DNA of 64,000 nucleotides from an uncultured Pelagibacteraceae bacterium (lineage in GTDB: Bacteria; Pseudomonadota; Alphaproteobacteria; Pelagibacterales; Pelagibacteraceae): assembly GCA_902611845.1 (NCBI GenBank), contig CACMAX010000003.1, positions 62,001 through 126,000 on the forward strand, in the 5' to 3' direction. The notes beneath the pieces are model-generated. The model searched no databases. It worked only from the letters and a program-made list of their open reading frames with translations, and had not been told where the DNA came from. Both the position numbers and the translations under genes were made by a program. Shown here one piece after another: positions 9,697 through 20,178 of this stretch (positions are counted from its first letter, which is position 1; every line of letters starts with the position of its first letter).

Positions 9697-10299
9697 TTAA
9701 TAAAGATTTTGTGCCGCTACCATCGTTAACAACATTGGTAATGATAAAAGTGTATTTGTTCTAGAAAACAGCATTGCAGTCTTTGCTGATTTAGCTTTAA
9801 CTTCTGGTTCGCACTCAACCATACCTAAAGCTCTTTTTTGATTTGGCCAGATAACAAACCAAACATTGAATGCCATTATTAATCCTAACCACATTCCAAT
9901 TCCTATTGCAGTATTTTTTCCGCCGCCTGATCCAATTCCTAATGTCATTGCTTGATGAACGTATCCATTAAAATAGGCTAATAATAATCCTGATATGATT
10001 GTAAATAGCGCTGCCCATCTAAACCAAAATAATGCTGCAGGAGCTATAACTTTGCCTATTGCAGGTTTTTGTTCGTCTGGAATTTTAGCCATGTTGGGAA
10101 TTTGAACAAAATTGAAATACCACAGTAAACCAATCCACATAATACTAACAGTTACATGTACGTATCTTAATAACCAGCTCCAAAATAAAACATCAAAATC
10201 AAATCCACCATTACCTATGTAAAGACCAATGAATAGTAATATTGCAATAGCCAATGATAAATGAATAGTTTTTGATAATGATTGTAATATCGAAGTCAT
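9697..10299 (-). CDS. PuuD-like (DUF989-type) membrane protein
   Basis: 200-residue integral membrane protein with about five predicted helices. The segment WSWLLRYVHVTVSIMWIGLL, conserved His/Trp residues and FNVWFVIWPNQKRALG are characteristic of the membrane part of the urate hydroxylase PuuD family. Full-length PuuD adds a C-terminal cytochrome c domain, absent here (no CxxCH). The biochemical role is therefore open; urate oxidation should not be assumed. It abuts secF tail to tail and lies downstream of uvrA on the same strand (35 nt). Confidence 0.75.
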   Translation of the reverse strand: MTSILQSLSKTIHLSLAIAILLFIGLYIGNGGFDFDVLFWSWLLRYVHVTVSIMWIGLLWYFNFVQIPNMAKIPDEQKPAIGKVIAPAALFWFRWAALFTIISGLLLAYFNGYVHQAMTLGIGSGGGKNTAIGIGMWLGLIMAFNVWFVIWPNQKRALGMVECEPEVKAKSAKTAMLFSRTNTLLSLPMLLTMVAAQNLY

Positions 10300-10334
10300 C
10301 TATAAGATGATTTTATATTATTTTTCTATAAAGA

Positions 10335-13211
10335 TTAAGCGGTTTTTTTAAATTTTGTATCTAATAAAGGCTTTAAAAATTTACCTGTATAGCTATCTTT
10401 CACTTTTGCAACTTCCTCGGGTTTACCTTCAGCAATAATATTTCCACCTTTAACACCGCCCTCGGGTCCCATATCTACAATATAATCGGCAGTTTTAATA
10501 ACATCTAAATTATGCTCAATAACTACAACTGAATTACCTGTTGCAACAAATGTGTGTAAAATTTCCAAAAGTTTTTTTATATCATGTTGATGCAATCCAG
10601 TAGTTGGTTCATCTAATATATACATTGTTCTTCCTGTAGACCTTTTAGATAATTCTTTAGCAAGCTTTATACGCTGAGCCTCTCCACCAGAAAGAGTTGT
10701 AGCTTGCTGACCAATTTTTATGTAGCCAAGACCCACTTTCTTTAACGTTAGAAGTTTAGTTTTGATGTTTGAAATATTTTCAAAATACTCACATCCTTCA
10801 TCAACAGTCATATTTAAAACATCTGCAATACTCTTATCTTTGAATTTAATCTCTAATGTTTCTCTATTGTATCTAGTACCTTTGCATTCATCGCATGTTA
10901 TGTAAACATCAGGAAGAAAGTGCATTTCGTAAGTAATTACACCATCTCCTTCACATGCTTCACATCTTCCACCCTTTACATTGAAGGAAAATCTTCCAGG
11001 TTTATAGCCTCTACTTTTTGCTTCAGGTAAATTGGTAAACCAATCTCTTATAGGACCAAAAGCTCCTGTGTATGTAGCAGGATTTGATCTAGGAGTTCTA
11101 CCAATAGGTGATTGATCTATATCTATAACTTTATCAATTAATTCTATTCCTTTAAATCCTCTAAATGGCTGAGGAATTTTTCTAGATTTATTATTATTTA
11201 AAGTGAGATTTAATGCATTGTATAAAGTTTGAAGTATCAAAGTAGATTTACCACTTCCAGATACACCAGTAACACAAGTGAAACTACCTAAAGGTATTTT
11301 TAAATTTACGTTATTTAAATTATTTCCAGATGCACCATTGATTTCTAAAAATCTACCATTTTTTGCAAGTCTTCTATTTTTTGGAATAGGTATGAAACTC
11401 TTATTTGATAAATATCTTCCAGTAATACTTTTGTCATTCTTTAAAATTTGCTCATATGTACCTTCAGCAACAATTTCTCCACCTTTATTTCCAGCTTCAG
11501 GTCCTAAATCTATTATATGATCTGCATTCTCCATTGTTTCTGTATCGTGCTCAACAACAATAACTGTATTACCTAAGTCTCTTAATCTTTTTAATGCATC
11601 TATAAGCTTAACATTATCTTTTTGATGTAAACCAATTGATGGTTCATCTAAAACGTATAGAACTCCAGTTAAACCTGATCCTATTTGTGAAGCTAGTCTA
11701 ATTCTTTGTGCTTCACCACCAGATAACGTTCCAGACTCTCTAGATAAAGTTAAATAATCAAGACCAACATTTAAAAGAAAATCTAAACGTTCATTAATTT
11801 CTTTTAATATATGTTGAGCAATTTTAATTTGTCTTTTGTCTAATTTAACTTCTAAAGATCTAAACCATTCCTTAGCATCAAAAATTGATTTTTCTGTAAC
11901 TTGGCTTATGTTTAATTCGTTTATTTTAACACACAGAGCTTCATCTTTTAATCGATAACCATTGCATCTTTCACATTTTGTATCAGATTGATATTGAGCA
12001 ATTTCTTCTCTTTTCCAATCGCTATCTGTTTCTAAATATCTTCTCTCTAGATTATTGACAACACCTTCAAAGGTTTTTTTATGCGAATACTTCTCATAGC
12101 CATCGTCATAAGTAAATTTAATTTCTTCATCATCAGATCCATACAAAATTACATCCTTAATTTTTTTTGGCAGTTTTGACCATTTATCATCTAATGAAAA
12201 ACCATAATGTTTAGATAATGATGCCAATGTTTGGGCGTAATACATTGATGTAGATTTTGCCCAAGGTTCGATTGCACCATCTGCGATAGATTTTTTTTCA
12301 TTTGGAACAACTAAATTTGGATCAACATTTAATTTCATCCCAATACCTTCACATTCTTCACAAGCTCCATACGGACTGTTGAATGAGAAAAGTCTTGGTT
12401 CGATCTCTTCAATAGTAAAACCACTTTCAGGACAAGCAAATTTTGTTGAGAAAATTAATTTTTCAATTTTTCTGTATTTTTTTGGAAGTGTTTCATTTTC
12501 ATATTCAACAAAAAGCAAACCATTTGCTAAATTAACAGCTGTTTCAACACTTTCGGCTAATCTGTTTCCTAATGATGAATTTATTACAATTCTATCAACT
12601 AAGATTGAAATATCGTGTTTAAGTTTTTTATTTAATTCTGGAACACTTTCAATATCATATAATTGGTCATCAACTTTGATTTTTCTAAATCCTCTTTTTT
12701 TGTATCCTAATATATCTTTTTTGTATTCACCCTTACGTCCTCGCACGACTGGAGCATATAAATATATTGTAGATTTTTTTGGTAATTCTTTAATCTTATC
12801 AACAATTTGACTAATAGTTTGTGAAGTAATTGGTTTACCAGTGAATGGAGAGTAGGGTATTCCTGCTCTTGCATAAAGTACTCTCATGTAATCGTATATT
12901 TCGGTTACAGTTGCAACTGTTGATCTTGGATTTTTAGAAGTATTTTTTTGTTCTATTGAAATTGCTGGACTCAAACCTTCGATTAAATCTACATTTGGTT
13001 TTTTCATTTTGTCTAAAAACTGTCTTGCGTATGCAGATAAACTTTCAACATATCGTCTTTGACCTTCTGCATAGACAGTATCGAATGCTAATGATGATTT
13101 TCCTGACCCAGATAGACCCGTTATTACAACAAATTTGTCTTTAGGAATCTCTAGTGAAATATTCTTTAAATTGTGCTCTTTTGCGCCCTTAATAAGTATC
13201 TTTTTAAGCAT
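10335..13211 (-). CDS. uvrA: excinuclease ABC subunit A
   Basis: 958 residues, normal UvrA length. Two ABC ATPase modules: Walker [10 protein letters not shown] near residue 33 and GVSGSGKST near 650, with two LSGGEAQRI signature motifs. Zinc-module cysteine pairs are visible ([23 protein letters not shown]). The protein recognises bulky DNA lesions with UvrB. Divergent from ssb across 80 bp, a common pairing in Alphaproteobacteria that suggests a shared regulatory region. Confidence 0.98.
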   Translation of the reverse strand: MLKKILIKGAKEHNLKNISLEIPKDKFVVITGLSGSGKSSLAFDTVYAEGQRRYVESLSAYARQFLDKMKKPNVDLIEGLSPAISIEQKNTSKNPRSTVATVTEIYDYMRVLYARAGIPYSPFTGKPITSQTISQIVDKIKELPKKSTIYLYAPVVRGRKGEYKKDILGYKKRGFRKIKVDDQLYDIESVPELNKKLKHDISILVDRIVINSSLGNRLAESVETAVNLANGLLFVEYENETLPKKYRKIEKLIFSTKFACPESGFTIEEIEPRLFSFNSPYGACEECEGIGMKLNVDPNLVVPNEKKSIADGAIEPWAKSTSMYYAQTLASLSKHYGFSLDDKWSKLPKKIKDVILYGSDDEEIKFTYDDGYEKYSHKKTFEGVVNNLERRYLETDSDWKREEIAQYQSDTKCERCNGYRLKDEALCVKINELNISQVTEKSIFDAKEWFRSLEVKLDKRQIKIAQHILKEINERLDFLLNVGLDYLTLSRESGTLSGGEAQRIRLASQIGSGLTGVLYVLDEPSIGLHQKDNVKLIDALKRLRDLGNTVIVVEHDTETMENADHIIDLGPEAGNKGGEIVAEGTYEQILKNDKSITGRYLSNKSFIPIPKNRRLAKNGRFLEINGASGNNLNNVNLKIPLGSFTCVTGVSGSGKSTLILQTLYNALNLTLNNNKSRKIPQPFRGFKGIELIDKVIDIDQSPIGRTPRSNPATYTGAFGPIRDWFTNLPEAKSRGYKPGRFSFNVKGGRCEACEGDGVITYEMHFLPDVYITCDECKGTRYNRETLEIKFKDKSIADVLNMTVDEGCEYFENISNIKTKLLTLKKVGLGYIKIGQQATTLSGGEAQRIKLAKELSKRSTGRTMYILDEPTTGLHQHDIKKLLEILHTFVATGNSVVVIEHNLDVIKTADYIVDMGPEGGVKGGNIIAEGKPEEVAKVKDSYTGKFLKPLLDTKFKKTA

Positions 13212-13291
13212 AATTTTAGTTGCTTTAGATTAATAAAATTAATATTCAAGCCTATTAATGTTATAAATAACATTTCAAATATATAAATATT

Positions 13292-13738
13292 ATGGCAGGA
13301 AGCTTAAATAAAGTACTTTTAATCGGTCGATTAGGCGCAGATCCAGAAGTTAAACAAATGGTTAACGGTAAAAGTGTAGCAAGATTAAGCCTAGCTACTA
13401 GTCAATCATGGAAAGATAAAAATACTGGTGAAAAAAAGGAAAAAACAGAATGGCATAGAGTAGTTGTTTTCAATGAAGGACTAGTAAATGTAGTTCAACA
13501 ATATTTAAAAAAAGGAGCACAAGTATACGTTGAAGGACAACTGACTACTAGAAAATGGAAAGATGAACAATCAGGTCAGGATAAATATTCTACTGAAATT
13601 TTAATTCAAGGATACAATTCATCATTAACAATGTTAGGTGGGGGAAATCAAAATTCAATTCCATCTCAAGATAACAAACAAAGTTTTGATGATAGTTCTA
13701 TGGCTCAAAACGAGTTAGACGATGATATCCCTTTCTAA
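13292..13738 (+). CDS. ssb: single-stranded DNA-binding protein
   Basis: 148 residues. N-terminal OB fold (about 5-110, beginning [17 protein letters not shown]), a short Gln/Asn/Ser-rich linker, and the acidic C-terminal tip DDDIPF that recruits replication and repair partners. Divergent from uvrA and 4 nt upstream of gyrA. A TATAAA-like -10 element lies only about 8 nt before the ATG. Confidence 0.97.
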   Translation: MAGSLNKVLLIGRLGADPEVKQMVNGKSVARLSLATSQSWKDKNTGEKKEKTEWHRVVVFNEGLVNVVQQYLKKGAQVYVEGQLTTRKWKDEQSGQDKYSTEILIQGYNSSLTMLGGGNQNSIPSQDNKQSFDDSSMAQNELDDDIPF

Positions 13739-13742
13739 ATAA

Positions 13743-16316
13743 ATGCAAAAAAACGAAGTAACTAAAGATTTAAATATCAAACCAATTTCAATGTATGATG
13801 AAATGAGTTCATCATATTTATCTTACGCCATGAGCGTAATAATTAGTAGGGCATTACCCGACATAAGAGATGGACTTAAACCTGTTCACAGAAGAATTTT
13901 ATATGCAATGCACAAAGGTGGTTTTGATTGGTCAAAACAATTTAGAAAGTCTGCAAGAATTGTTGGAGACGTAATTGGTAAATATCATCCGCATGGTGAT
14001 CAAGCAGTGTATGATGCTTTAGTTAGAATGGTTCAAGATTTCTCAATGAGTCTCCCACTTATTGATGGTCAGGGTAATTTTGGTTCTATAGATGGAGATC
14101 CTCCTGCAGCGATGAGATATACAGAAACCAAACTTGCAAAAATTTCTCAGTTTTTAATTGACGATATAGAAAAAAATACCGTTTCATTCAAAAGTAATTA
14201 CGATGAAACTGAGCAAGAGCCTACAGTATTGCCTGCTCAATATCCTAATCTATTAGTAAATGGAGCTGGAGGTATCGCTGTTGGTATGGCAACTAGTATT
14301 CCACCACATAATCTTGGTGAAATTATTGATGGAACTTTAGCGCTTATAAAAAATAAAGACATTAAAGTTAAAGAGTTAATGAAACATATACCTGGCCCTG
14401 ATTTTCCAACGGGAGGAGTGATCATTGGTAAAGATATTATTCGAGAAGGATACAAAACAGGCAGAGGTTCTTTTAAGATTAGGGGTGAAATAAATGTTGA
14501 AAATCTTAAAAATGGTAAAGATAGATTGGTAATTACCTCAATACCTTATCAAGTAAATAAATCTAATTTAAACGAAAAAATTGCAGAATTAGTTAGAGAC
14601 AAAAAAATTGAGGGTATAAGTGATATAAGGGATGAATCTAATAGAGAAGGTATAAGAGTTGCCATAGACTTAAGAAGAAGTGTTGAACCAGAGACAATCA
14701 AAAGACAACTTTATAAATACACATCAATTGAAACTTCATTTGGATTTAATTCATTAGCCATTGTTGATAACAAACCTAAAACATGTTCATTAAAAGATTT
14801 TCTAGAGAACTTTTTAAAATTTAGGGAAGATGTTGTTATTAAAAAAACAAAATATGATTTAAAAAAAGCAGAGGATCGTGTTCATGTATTACTTGGCTTA
14901 TCTGTAAGTGTAGAAAATATTGACAAAGTAATAAAAATTATAAGATCTTCTAAAAATCCAGAAGAAGCAAAAAATACTCTTATAAAAACCAAATGGAAAA
15001 TAACAAAATCTGCAAAATTAATTAAATTAGTTGATAGTAAAAATTATAAAGGATCATACAACTTATCTGAAACCCAGGTCACTTCAATACTAGAACTTAG
15101 ATTACAAAAATTAACTGCCCTTGGAATAAATGAAATTGAAGAAGAGATAAAAAAATTATCTGAATTAATTACAAAGTATAAAAAAATAATAAATTCTAAA
15201 ACTGAACTACTAAAAGTAATTAGTAATGAGTTATCTCAAATTAAAGAAAAATTTTCATCTCCGAGAAGAACACAGATTATAGATGCTGTATTAAACTATA
15301 ATATTGAAGAAACTATTCAAAAAGAGTCTGTAATAATTACAATTACTTTACAAGGATATATTAAAAGAGGTGCATTAAGTAATGTTAAACAACAGAAAAG
15401 AGGTGGTAAAGGCAAAACTGGAATTAAGACAAGAGACGAAGATTCTGTAGTACAAACATTATCAGTAAATACACACACATCTGTTCTATTTTTCTCTACT
15501 GAAGGATTAGCGTATAAAGTTAAAGCTTGGAAAATTCCGGAAGGATCAGCTGCATCAAAAGGTAAATCTTTATTTAATATTCTTCCTTTAAAAAATCATC
15601 AATCAATCAGTTCAATTATGCCATTTCCAGATAGTGATGTTGATACAAAAGATATGCATATCATTTTTGCTACAAGTGAAGGAAAAATTAGAAAGAATAA
15701 TCTTGAAGATTTTACCTCAATTAATGCTTCAGGTAAAATTGCAATGAAACTTGACGGTAATGATAAAATTATTGGTGTTAAAATTTGTAGAGATGATCAG
15801 GATATAATTTTAAGTACTAAATTAGGAAAATGCATAAGGTTTGAGTCTAAAAAACTTAGAGTTTTCAAAGGTAGATCTTCAAAAGGTATAAGAGGTATCA
15901 ATTTAGCAGAAAATGATACTATTGTATCTTTGTCTATTATTGATCATGACTCAAATAAGAGAGCAAAAACTAAAGACCAAAAATCTGAAATTAAAGCTAA
16001 AGAAAAGTTCATTCTGTCTATCACAGAGAATGGTTATGGTAAGAGAACATCTCATTATGATTATAGAGTTACAAATAGAGGAGGAAAGGGAATTATTGGT
16101 ATTGTAAATTCACAAAGAAACGGAAATGTTTCTTCATCCTTTCCAGTTTTTGAAGGAGATCAGATATTAATTTCAACAAATAAAGGTAGAGTAATAAGAA
16201 CAGCTGTTAAAGAAATAAGAATAGCTGGTCGTAATACGCAAGGTGTTAGAATAATTAAACTGACTGGTGATGAAAAAGTAGTTTCTGCTATTAAATTAGA
16301 TGATAATCTCATCTAA
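13743..16316 (+). CDS. gyrA: DNA gyrase subunit A
   Basis: 857 residues. N-terminal breakage-reunion domain with catalytic Tyr126 in [10 protein letters not shown], then a coiled-coil arm, then the C-terminal beta-pinwheel with a GyrA-box-like QQKRGGKG, which marks gyrase rather than topoisomerase IV ParC. In the quinolone-determining region the position equivalent to E. coli Ser83 is Gln ([10 protein letters not shown]), while the Asp87 equivalent is kept. The stop overlaps the coaD start (TAATG). Confidence 0.97.
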   Translation: MQKNEVTKDLNIKPISMYDEMSSSYLSYAMSVIISRALPDIRDGLKPVHRRILYAMHKGGFDWSKQFRKSARIVGDVIGKYHPHGDQAVYDALVRMVQDFSMSLPLIDGQGNFGSIDGDPPAAMRYTETKLAKISQFLIDDIEKNTVSFKSNYDETEQEPTVLPAQYPNLLVNGAGGIAVGMATSIPPHNLGEIIDGTLALIKNKDIKVKELMKHIPGPDFPTGGVIIGKDIIREGYKTGRGSFKIRGEINVENLKNGKDRLVITSIPYQVNKSNLNEKIAELVRDKKIEGISDIRDESNREGIRVAIDLRRSVEPETIKRQLYKYTSIETSFGFNSLAIVDNKPKTCSLKDFLENFLKFREDVVIKKTKYDLKKAEDRVHVLLGLSVSVENIDKVIKIIRSSKNPEEAKNTLIKTKWKITKSAKLIKLVDSKNYKGSYNLSETQVTSILELRLQKLTALGINEIEEEIKKLSELITKYKKIINSKTELLKVISNELSQIKEKFSSPRRTQIIDAVLNYNIEETIQKESVIITITLQGYIKRGALSNVKQQKRGGKGKTGIKTRDEDSVVQTLSVNTHTSVLFFSTEGLAYKVKAWKIPEGSAASKGKSLFNILPLKNHQSISSIMPFPDSDVDTKDMHIIFATSEGKIRKNNLEDFTSINASGKIAMKLDGNDKIIGVKICRDDQDIILSTKLGKCIRFESKKLRVFKGRSSKGIRGINLAENDTIVSLSIIDHDSNKRAKTKDQKSEIKAKEKFILSITENGYGKRTSHYDYRVTNRGGKGIIGIVNSQRNGNVSSSFPVFEGDQILISTNKGRVIRTAVKEIRIAGRNTQGVRIIKLTGDEKVVSAIKLDDNLI

Positions 16317-16810
16317 TGAAAAATATAGCTATCTATCCAGGAACCTTTGATCCAATTACCTTTGGTCATATAGATGTCATTAAAAAATCACTTAAGATAG
16401 TAGATAAAGTAATTGTAGGTATTTCAGATGGAAATCAGAAAAACTTCCTATTTTCATTAGATGAAAGAATAGAAATTGTTAAAAGAGCTCTTTATAAAGA
16501 TTTGAAATTTAAAAAAAATAAGGTTGATGTTATAAAATTTAATACTTTGACAACAGACCTTTGTAAAAAATATAAATCAAATATAATCTTAAGAGGTTTA
16601 AGAGCAGTTTCTGATTTTGAGTATGAATTCCAATTAGCTGGAATGAATAGAAAACTTAATAATCAAGTTGAGACAATTTTTTTAATGTCAGATGTTGAAA
16701 ATCAAATAATATCATCCAGATTTGTTAAAGAAATCGCTCAACACAATGGTGATTTAAAAAAATTTACAACTAAAAGTACAATTAAATCATTGAAAGAGAT
16801 TTATGAATAA
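16316..16810 (+). CDS. coaD: phosphopantetheine adenylyltransferase
   Basis: 164 residues, typical length. Transfers AMP from ATP to 4'-phosphopantetheine, the penultimate step of coenzyme A synthesis. The nucleotidyltransferase motif YPGTFDPITFGH occupies residues 7-18, LRGLRAVSDFEYE binds substrate, and a C-terminal SSRFVKEIA motif contacts ATP. It overlaps gyrA by one base and the cyclophilin gene by 8 nt. Confidence 0.96.
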   Translation: MKNIAIYPGTFDPITFGHIDVIKKSLKIVDKVIVGISDGNQKNFLFSLDERIEIVKRALYKDLKFKKNKVDVIKFNTLTTDLCKKYKSNIILRGLRAVSDFEYEFQLAGMNRKLNNQVETIFLMSDVENQIISSRFVKEIAQHNGDLKKFTTKSTIKSLKEIYE

Positions 16811-17360
16811 ATTTTTAAATATTTTAATTATTTTTTTTATTTTTTTATCAACAAATTTAATAGCAAAGGAGAATATAATGATTTTAAAATTAAAAGATGG
16901 TGATGTAAAAATTGAAATGTATCCAGATGTTGCCCCAAATCATGTTAAAAGAATTCAAGAGTTAGCAAATTCAGGACAATACGATAATGTTGTTTTTCAC
17001 AGAGTAATTGATGGTTTTATGGCACAAACAGGTGATGTAAAATTTGGAAATTCATCTTCAAAAGATTTTGATTTAAGAAGAGCGGGTATTGGTGGATCTG
17101 ATTTGCCAGATTTAAATCAAGAATTTAATGACCTTCCTCATGATAGGGGAACCGTTTCTATGGCAAGATCATCAGATCCTAATAGTGCCAATAGTCAATT
17201 TTTCATTTGTTTTAAACCAGCACCTTTCCTGGATAGACAATATACTGTTTTTGGAAAAGTAATAGAAGGAATGGAATTCGTTGATATGATTACAAAAGGT
17301 GATGGCGATAATGGAGCAGTTTCAAATCCAGATAAAATTATTAGTTTTAAATCTCAATAA
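16803..17360 (+). CDS. cyclophilin-type peptidyl-prolyl cis-trans isomerase, exported form with possible internal start
   Basis: Catalyses cis-trans isomerisation of proline bonds. From the ATG at 16803 (inside coaD) the product is 185 residues with a clear signal peptide (about 1-21) and would be periplasmic. The cyclophilin domain begins at residue 26 with another in-frame ATG (16878). That ATG is preceded by AAAGGAG (16865-16871) at 6 nt spacing, better than almost any other ribosome-binding site in the window. Active-site elements FHRVIDGFMAQTGD and NSQFFICFKPAPFLD are present. Two products with different locations are possible. Followed 10 nt later by tgt. Confidence 0.9.
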   Translation: MNKFLNILIIFFIFLSTNLIAKENIMILKLKDGDVKIEMYPDVAPNHVKRIQELANSGQYDNVVFHRVIDGFMAQTGDVKFGNSSSKDFDLRRAGIGGSDLPDLNQEFNDLPHDRGTVSMARSSDPNSANSQFFICFKPAPFLDRQYTVFGKVIEGMEFVDMITKGDGDNGAVSNPDKIISFKSQ

Positions 17361-17370
17361 TTAATAATGA

Positions 17371-18483
17371 ATGTCATTAAAAGATTTCAATTTTAATGTT
17401 CATCACACTCAAAATTATGCAAGAGTAGGAGTTATAGAGACTCATAGAGGAAATATTAATACTCCTGCGTTTATGCCAGTTGGCACTCAAGCAACTGTTA
17501 AAGGTGTTTTTTTAGAAGATATAAAAAAAACAGGTAGTGAGATCATCTTATCAAATACATATCATCTAATGATAAGACCTGGTGTTGACAGAATCGAAAG
17601 TGTTGGAGGACTTCATGAATTCATGAATTGTGATCTTCCGATTCTAACCGACTCTGGTGGCTTTCAAGTAATGTCTCTGTCGAAATTAAATAAAATTGAT
17701 AGAGATAAGGGTGCAATTTTTCAATCACATATTGATGGTAAAACTTTTGTTTTAAGCCCTGAAGAAAGTATAAGAATTCAAAAAGGTTTGAACTCAGACA
17801 TAGTGATGGTTATGGATGAATGCCCTAAAAATACTAAAGACTATGATAAAATTAAAAAATCAATGGAATTATCATCCGAGTGGGCAAAAAGATCAAAAGA
17901 TGCATTTGGAATAAATGATCACAAAGGTTTATTTGGAATAGTGCAAGGTGGATTATTTAACGATCTAAGAATCAAATCTTTAAACAATCTTATCGATATT
18001 GGATTTAATGGGTATGCTCTTGGAGGATTGGCAGTTGGGGAAACACAAGATGAAATGTTTGACGTTCTTGATGGAATAAAAGATCATATGCCTAAAGATA
18101 AACCAAGATATTTAATGGGTGTTGGTACTCCATCTGATATACTAGGAGCAGTTAAGAGGGGTGTTGATATGTTTGACTGTGTAATGCCAACGAGATCAGG
18201 GAGGACTGGTTTAGCTTTTACTTGGGAAGGACAAATTCAAATCAGAAATTCAAAATATAAAAATGATAATGCTCCTCTGGACAAAAATGTCACAAATTTC
18301 AATTTAAATAAATATTCTAAGAATTATTTAAATCATTTATTTAATACCAACGAAATGTTGGCCTCAATGATTCTGACCCTTAATAACATCAACTTTTATC
18401 AAGATTTAATGAGAAACATCAGAGACAATATAAAACAAGGCACTTTTGATGAATTTCACGATAAGTACATCAATAAATTGTAA
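17371..18483 (+). CDS. tgt: tRNA-guanine transglycosylase lacking the zinc-site cysteines
   Basis: 370-residue TIM-barrel enzyme inserting preQ1 at the wobble position of GUN-anticodon tRNAs. Catalytic regions are present: LTDSGGFQVMSL (general-acid Asp) and MFDCVMPTRSGRTG (nucleophile Asp). The family C-terminal zinc motif, normally CxCxxC followed by a His, here reads V307-T-N309-F-N-L312 with only His322 kept, so all three cysteines are gone. The helix around it (Y315-S-K-N-Y-L) still aligns. Activity without zinc is plausible but unproven. Ends 49 nt before tRNA-Lys. Confidence 0.94.
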   Translation: MSLKDFNFNVHHTQNYARVGVIETHRGNINTPAFMPVGTQATVKGVFLEDIKKTGSEIILSNTYHLMIRPGVDRIESVGGLHEFMNCDLPILTDSGGFQVMSLSKLNKIDRDKGAIFQSHIDGKTFVLSPEESIRIQKGLNSDIVMVMDECPKNTKDYDKIKKSMELSSEWAKRSKDAFGINDHKGLFGIVQGGLFNDLRIKSLNNLIDIGFNGYALGGLAVGETQDEMFDVLDGIKDHMPKDKPRYLMGVGTPSDILGAVKRGVDMFDCVMPTRSGRTGLAFTWEGQIQIRNSKYKNDNAPLDKNVTNFNLNKYSKNYLNHLFNTNEMLASMILTLNNINFYQDLMRNIRDNIKQGTFDEFHDKYINKL

Positions 18484-18492
18484 ATTTTTAAC

Positions 18493-18516
18493 ATTGATTA
18501 ATAAAAAAAAATCAAT
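18493..18516 (+). terminator. weak hairpin between tgt and tRNA-Lys
   Basis: ATTGATT and AATCAAT form a perfect 7-bp inverted repeat with a 10-nt A-rich loop just after the tgt stop. The stem has only one G:C pair and no clean T-tract follows, so termination would be weak. It could instead be a processing site. Confidence 0.25.
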
Positions 18517-18532
18517 ATAAAAAACGCTTTTT

Positions 18533-18608
<76 letters not shown>

Positions 18609-18609
18609 C

Positions 18610-19431
18610 TTATGCAATAGGTGGATATTTAATTATAATTTCGTTTATCCAATTTGTAATATTATTAATCCTATTTGTTGAAGATGGGTGAGTAGACATA
18701 AATTCTGGTGGTTCTTTCCCTTTTTTAGCTTCTTTCATTCTTTCCCAAACTTTGATTGTTTCCCTAATGTCATAACCAGATAGTGATGCAAATATTAAAC
18801 CAAGATAATCAGCTTCGCTTTCTTGTTTTCTATTGAAAGGATTCATAATTCCTATCTGTGATAATAAACCTACTGCATTCATTCCAGTTGTTCTATTAAT
18901 ATTTGAAACAGCTCCTTTAGTTGCTATATCTAAAATTGCCGTACCGGTATTTAATAAAACACCTCTACTTGCTCTTTCTACTGAATGTTTTGCAACGGCA
19001 TGCGCTATTTCATGACCCATTACAGCTGCCAATCCATCTTCATTTTTAGTTATATCTAATAGACCTGTATAAACAGCTATTTTACCTCCAGGCATACACC
19101 AAGCATTTTTAACTTTTTTTTTATCAATAAGTATATATTCCCAATCAAAATTTATAGTTGGGTCAGGTATATTATTGCGGTCAAAGTATTCTGATATTGA
19201 GTATTCAATTTTGGATCCAATCTCTTTTATTTGATTTAATGTTTTAGTATCATCACTTAAAGTTTCTTTCTCTTTTACCTTTTCATATAATTGAGCAGCT
19301 TTCGCATTGAGGTTAGATTCGGGAATTAATTTTAGTTGTTTTCGATCTGTTATCGGTGCACTACCACATGCAGATAGGCCAAAAGATAAGCAACTACAAC
19401 CAAATAAATGTATGAAATTTCTTCTATTCAC
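18610..19431 (-). CDS. M48-family metalloprotease lipoprotein
   Basis: 273 residues. The N-terminus has a signal sequence starting MNRRNF, a possible twin-arginine motif, and a lipobox LSAC with Cys22 as the lipidation site. The catalytic zinc motif is HEIAH (140-144), with a third ligand Glu in ESEADYLG around residue 207. The family includes the LoiP/YcaL and BepA-like quality-control proteases at the outer membrane. Lipidation predicts periplasmic membrane attachment. Which subfamily is uncertain because the TPR region of BepA is missing. Confidence 0.88.
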   Translation of the reverse strand: MNRRNFIHLFGCSCLSFGLSACGSAPITDRKQLKLIPESNLNAKAAQLYEKVKEKETLSDDTKTLNQIKEIGSKIEYSISEYFDRNNIPDPTINFDWEYILIDKKKVKNAWCMPGGKIAVYTGLLDITKNEDGLAAVMGHEIAHAVAKHSVERASRGVLLNTGTAILDIATKGAVSNINRTTGMNAVGLLSQIGIMNPFNRKQESEADYLGLIFASLSGYDIRETIKVWERMKEAKKGKEPPEFMSTHPSSTNRINNITNWINEIIIKYPPIA

Positions 19432-19473
19432 TTTTTTTACTTAATATATTACACCTTTTTTATAATAATTTAT

Positions 19474-19551
19474 ATGATACTTAATAACAAAATTTTAATA
19501 GTACTATTTGTACTGGCAGTCGTATTTGTTTTATATGCAAGTTACAGTTAA
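19474..19551 (+). CDS. 25-residue single-helix membrane micropeptide
   Basis: ATG to TAA encodes MILNNKILIVLFVLAVVFVL followed by YASYS. A short polar N-terminus leads into one clean hydrophobic helix (about 7-21). It sits 3 nt upstream of the DUF502 membrane-protein gene on the same strand, so co-translation is likely. A TATAAT (19461-19466) lies 7 nt before the ATG, consistent with a leaderless transcript. Evidence is limited to its hydrophobicity, placement and the lack of any other use for this gap. Conservation in relatives would decide. Confidence 0.45.
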   Translation: MILNNKILIVLFVLAVVFVLYASYS

Positions 19552-19554
19552 TCT

Positions 19555-20178
19555 ATGGCAAAATTAAAGAGAAGAGGCATTTCAATCCTTGGAAGACTTA
19601 GAAACTATTTTATAGCAGGAATAGTTGTTCTTGTTCCAATAGGTATCACATTATATTTAACTAGATTTTTTATATCTATATCTTCAAAATTAATACCAAA
19701 CGAATTAAATCCAAATAGTTACTTGCCTTTTGCAATACCAGGTTTGGAAATATTATTAGCTATAATTTTTATTACAATAATTGGAAGTTTATCTCTTTCA
19801 TTTATTGGAAAAAAAATACTTAAAATATTTAATGATATATTAAAAAGAATACCAATTCTTAGAACAATTTATTCAGCAATTGGCCAAATGACTGAAACAT
19901 TAGCACCAAAAAAAGGATCAAAGAAAAGTGTAGTCTTAGTTGAGTATCCGAGAAAAGGTAGTTGGGCAGTAGGGTTTGCGACCAGAGAAAACGATGGTGA
20001 AATATCAAAAAAAACAAATACTAATCTTATTAATGTATTTGTTCCAACAACACCAAATCCTACAAGTGGATTTTTATTAATGTTTCCCAAAGATGAAGTT
20101 ATTTATTTAGATATGACTTTTGAAGAAGCTTCTAAATTTATTGTTTCAGCCGGTACTTCAGATCCAAAAAAAATTTAA
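19555..20178 (+). CDS. DUF502 family membrane protein
   Basis: 207 residues. Starts with a basic segment and GRLRNYFIAGIVVLVPIGIT, the typical DUF502 N-terminal helix; a second helix is at about 62-86, followed by the conserved RIPILRTIYSAIGQMTE block. Function is unknown in bacteria. Convergent with recG, overlapping it by 4 nt. Confidence 0.88.
   Translation: MAKLKRRGISILGRLRNYFIAGIVVLVPIGITLYLTRFFISISSKLIPNELNPNSYLPFAIPGLEILLAIIFITIIGSLSLSFIGKKILKIFNDILKRIPILRTIYSAIGQMTETLAPKKGSKKSVVLVEYPRKGSWAVGFATRENDGEISKKTNTNLINVFVPTTPNPTSGFLLMFPKDEVIYLDMTFEEASKFIVSAGTSDPKKI

Noticed and set aside
12400..12450. UvrA zinc motif with Ser replacing one Cys (ACPESGF)
   Set aside because: From memory, alphaproteobacterial UvrA proteins commonly have Ser at this place, so it is probably not specific to this genome.
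12379..12810. 143-codon plus-strand frame inside uvrA, and similar long frames opposite gyrA, hppA and metY
   Set aside because: They lie antisense to well-conserved genes and show no domain or start signals.
13960..14010. GyrA Gln at the E. coli Ser83 position as a drug-resistance mutation
   Set aside because: Residues other than Ser are usual here in Alphaproteobacteria; nothing indicates selection by quinolones.
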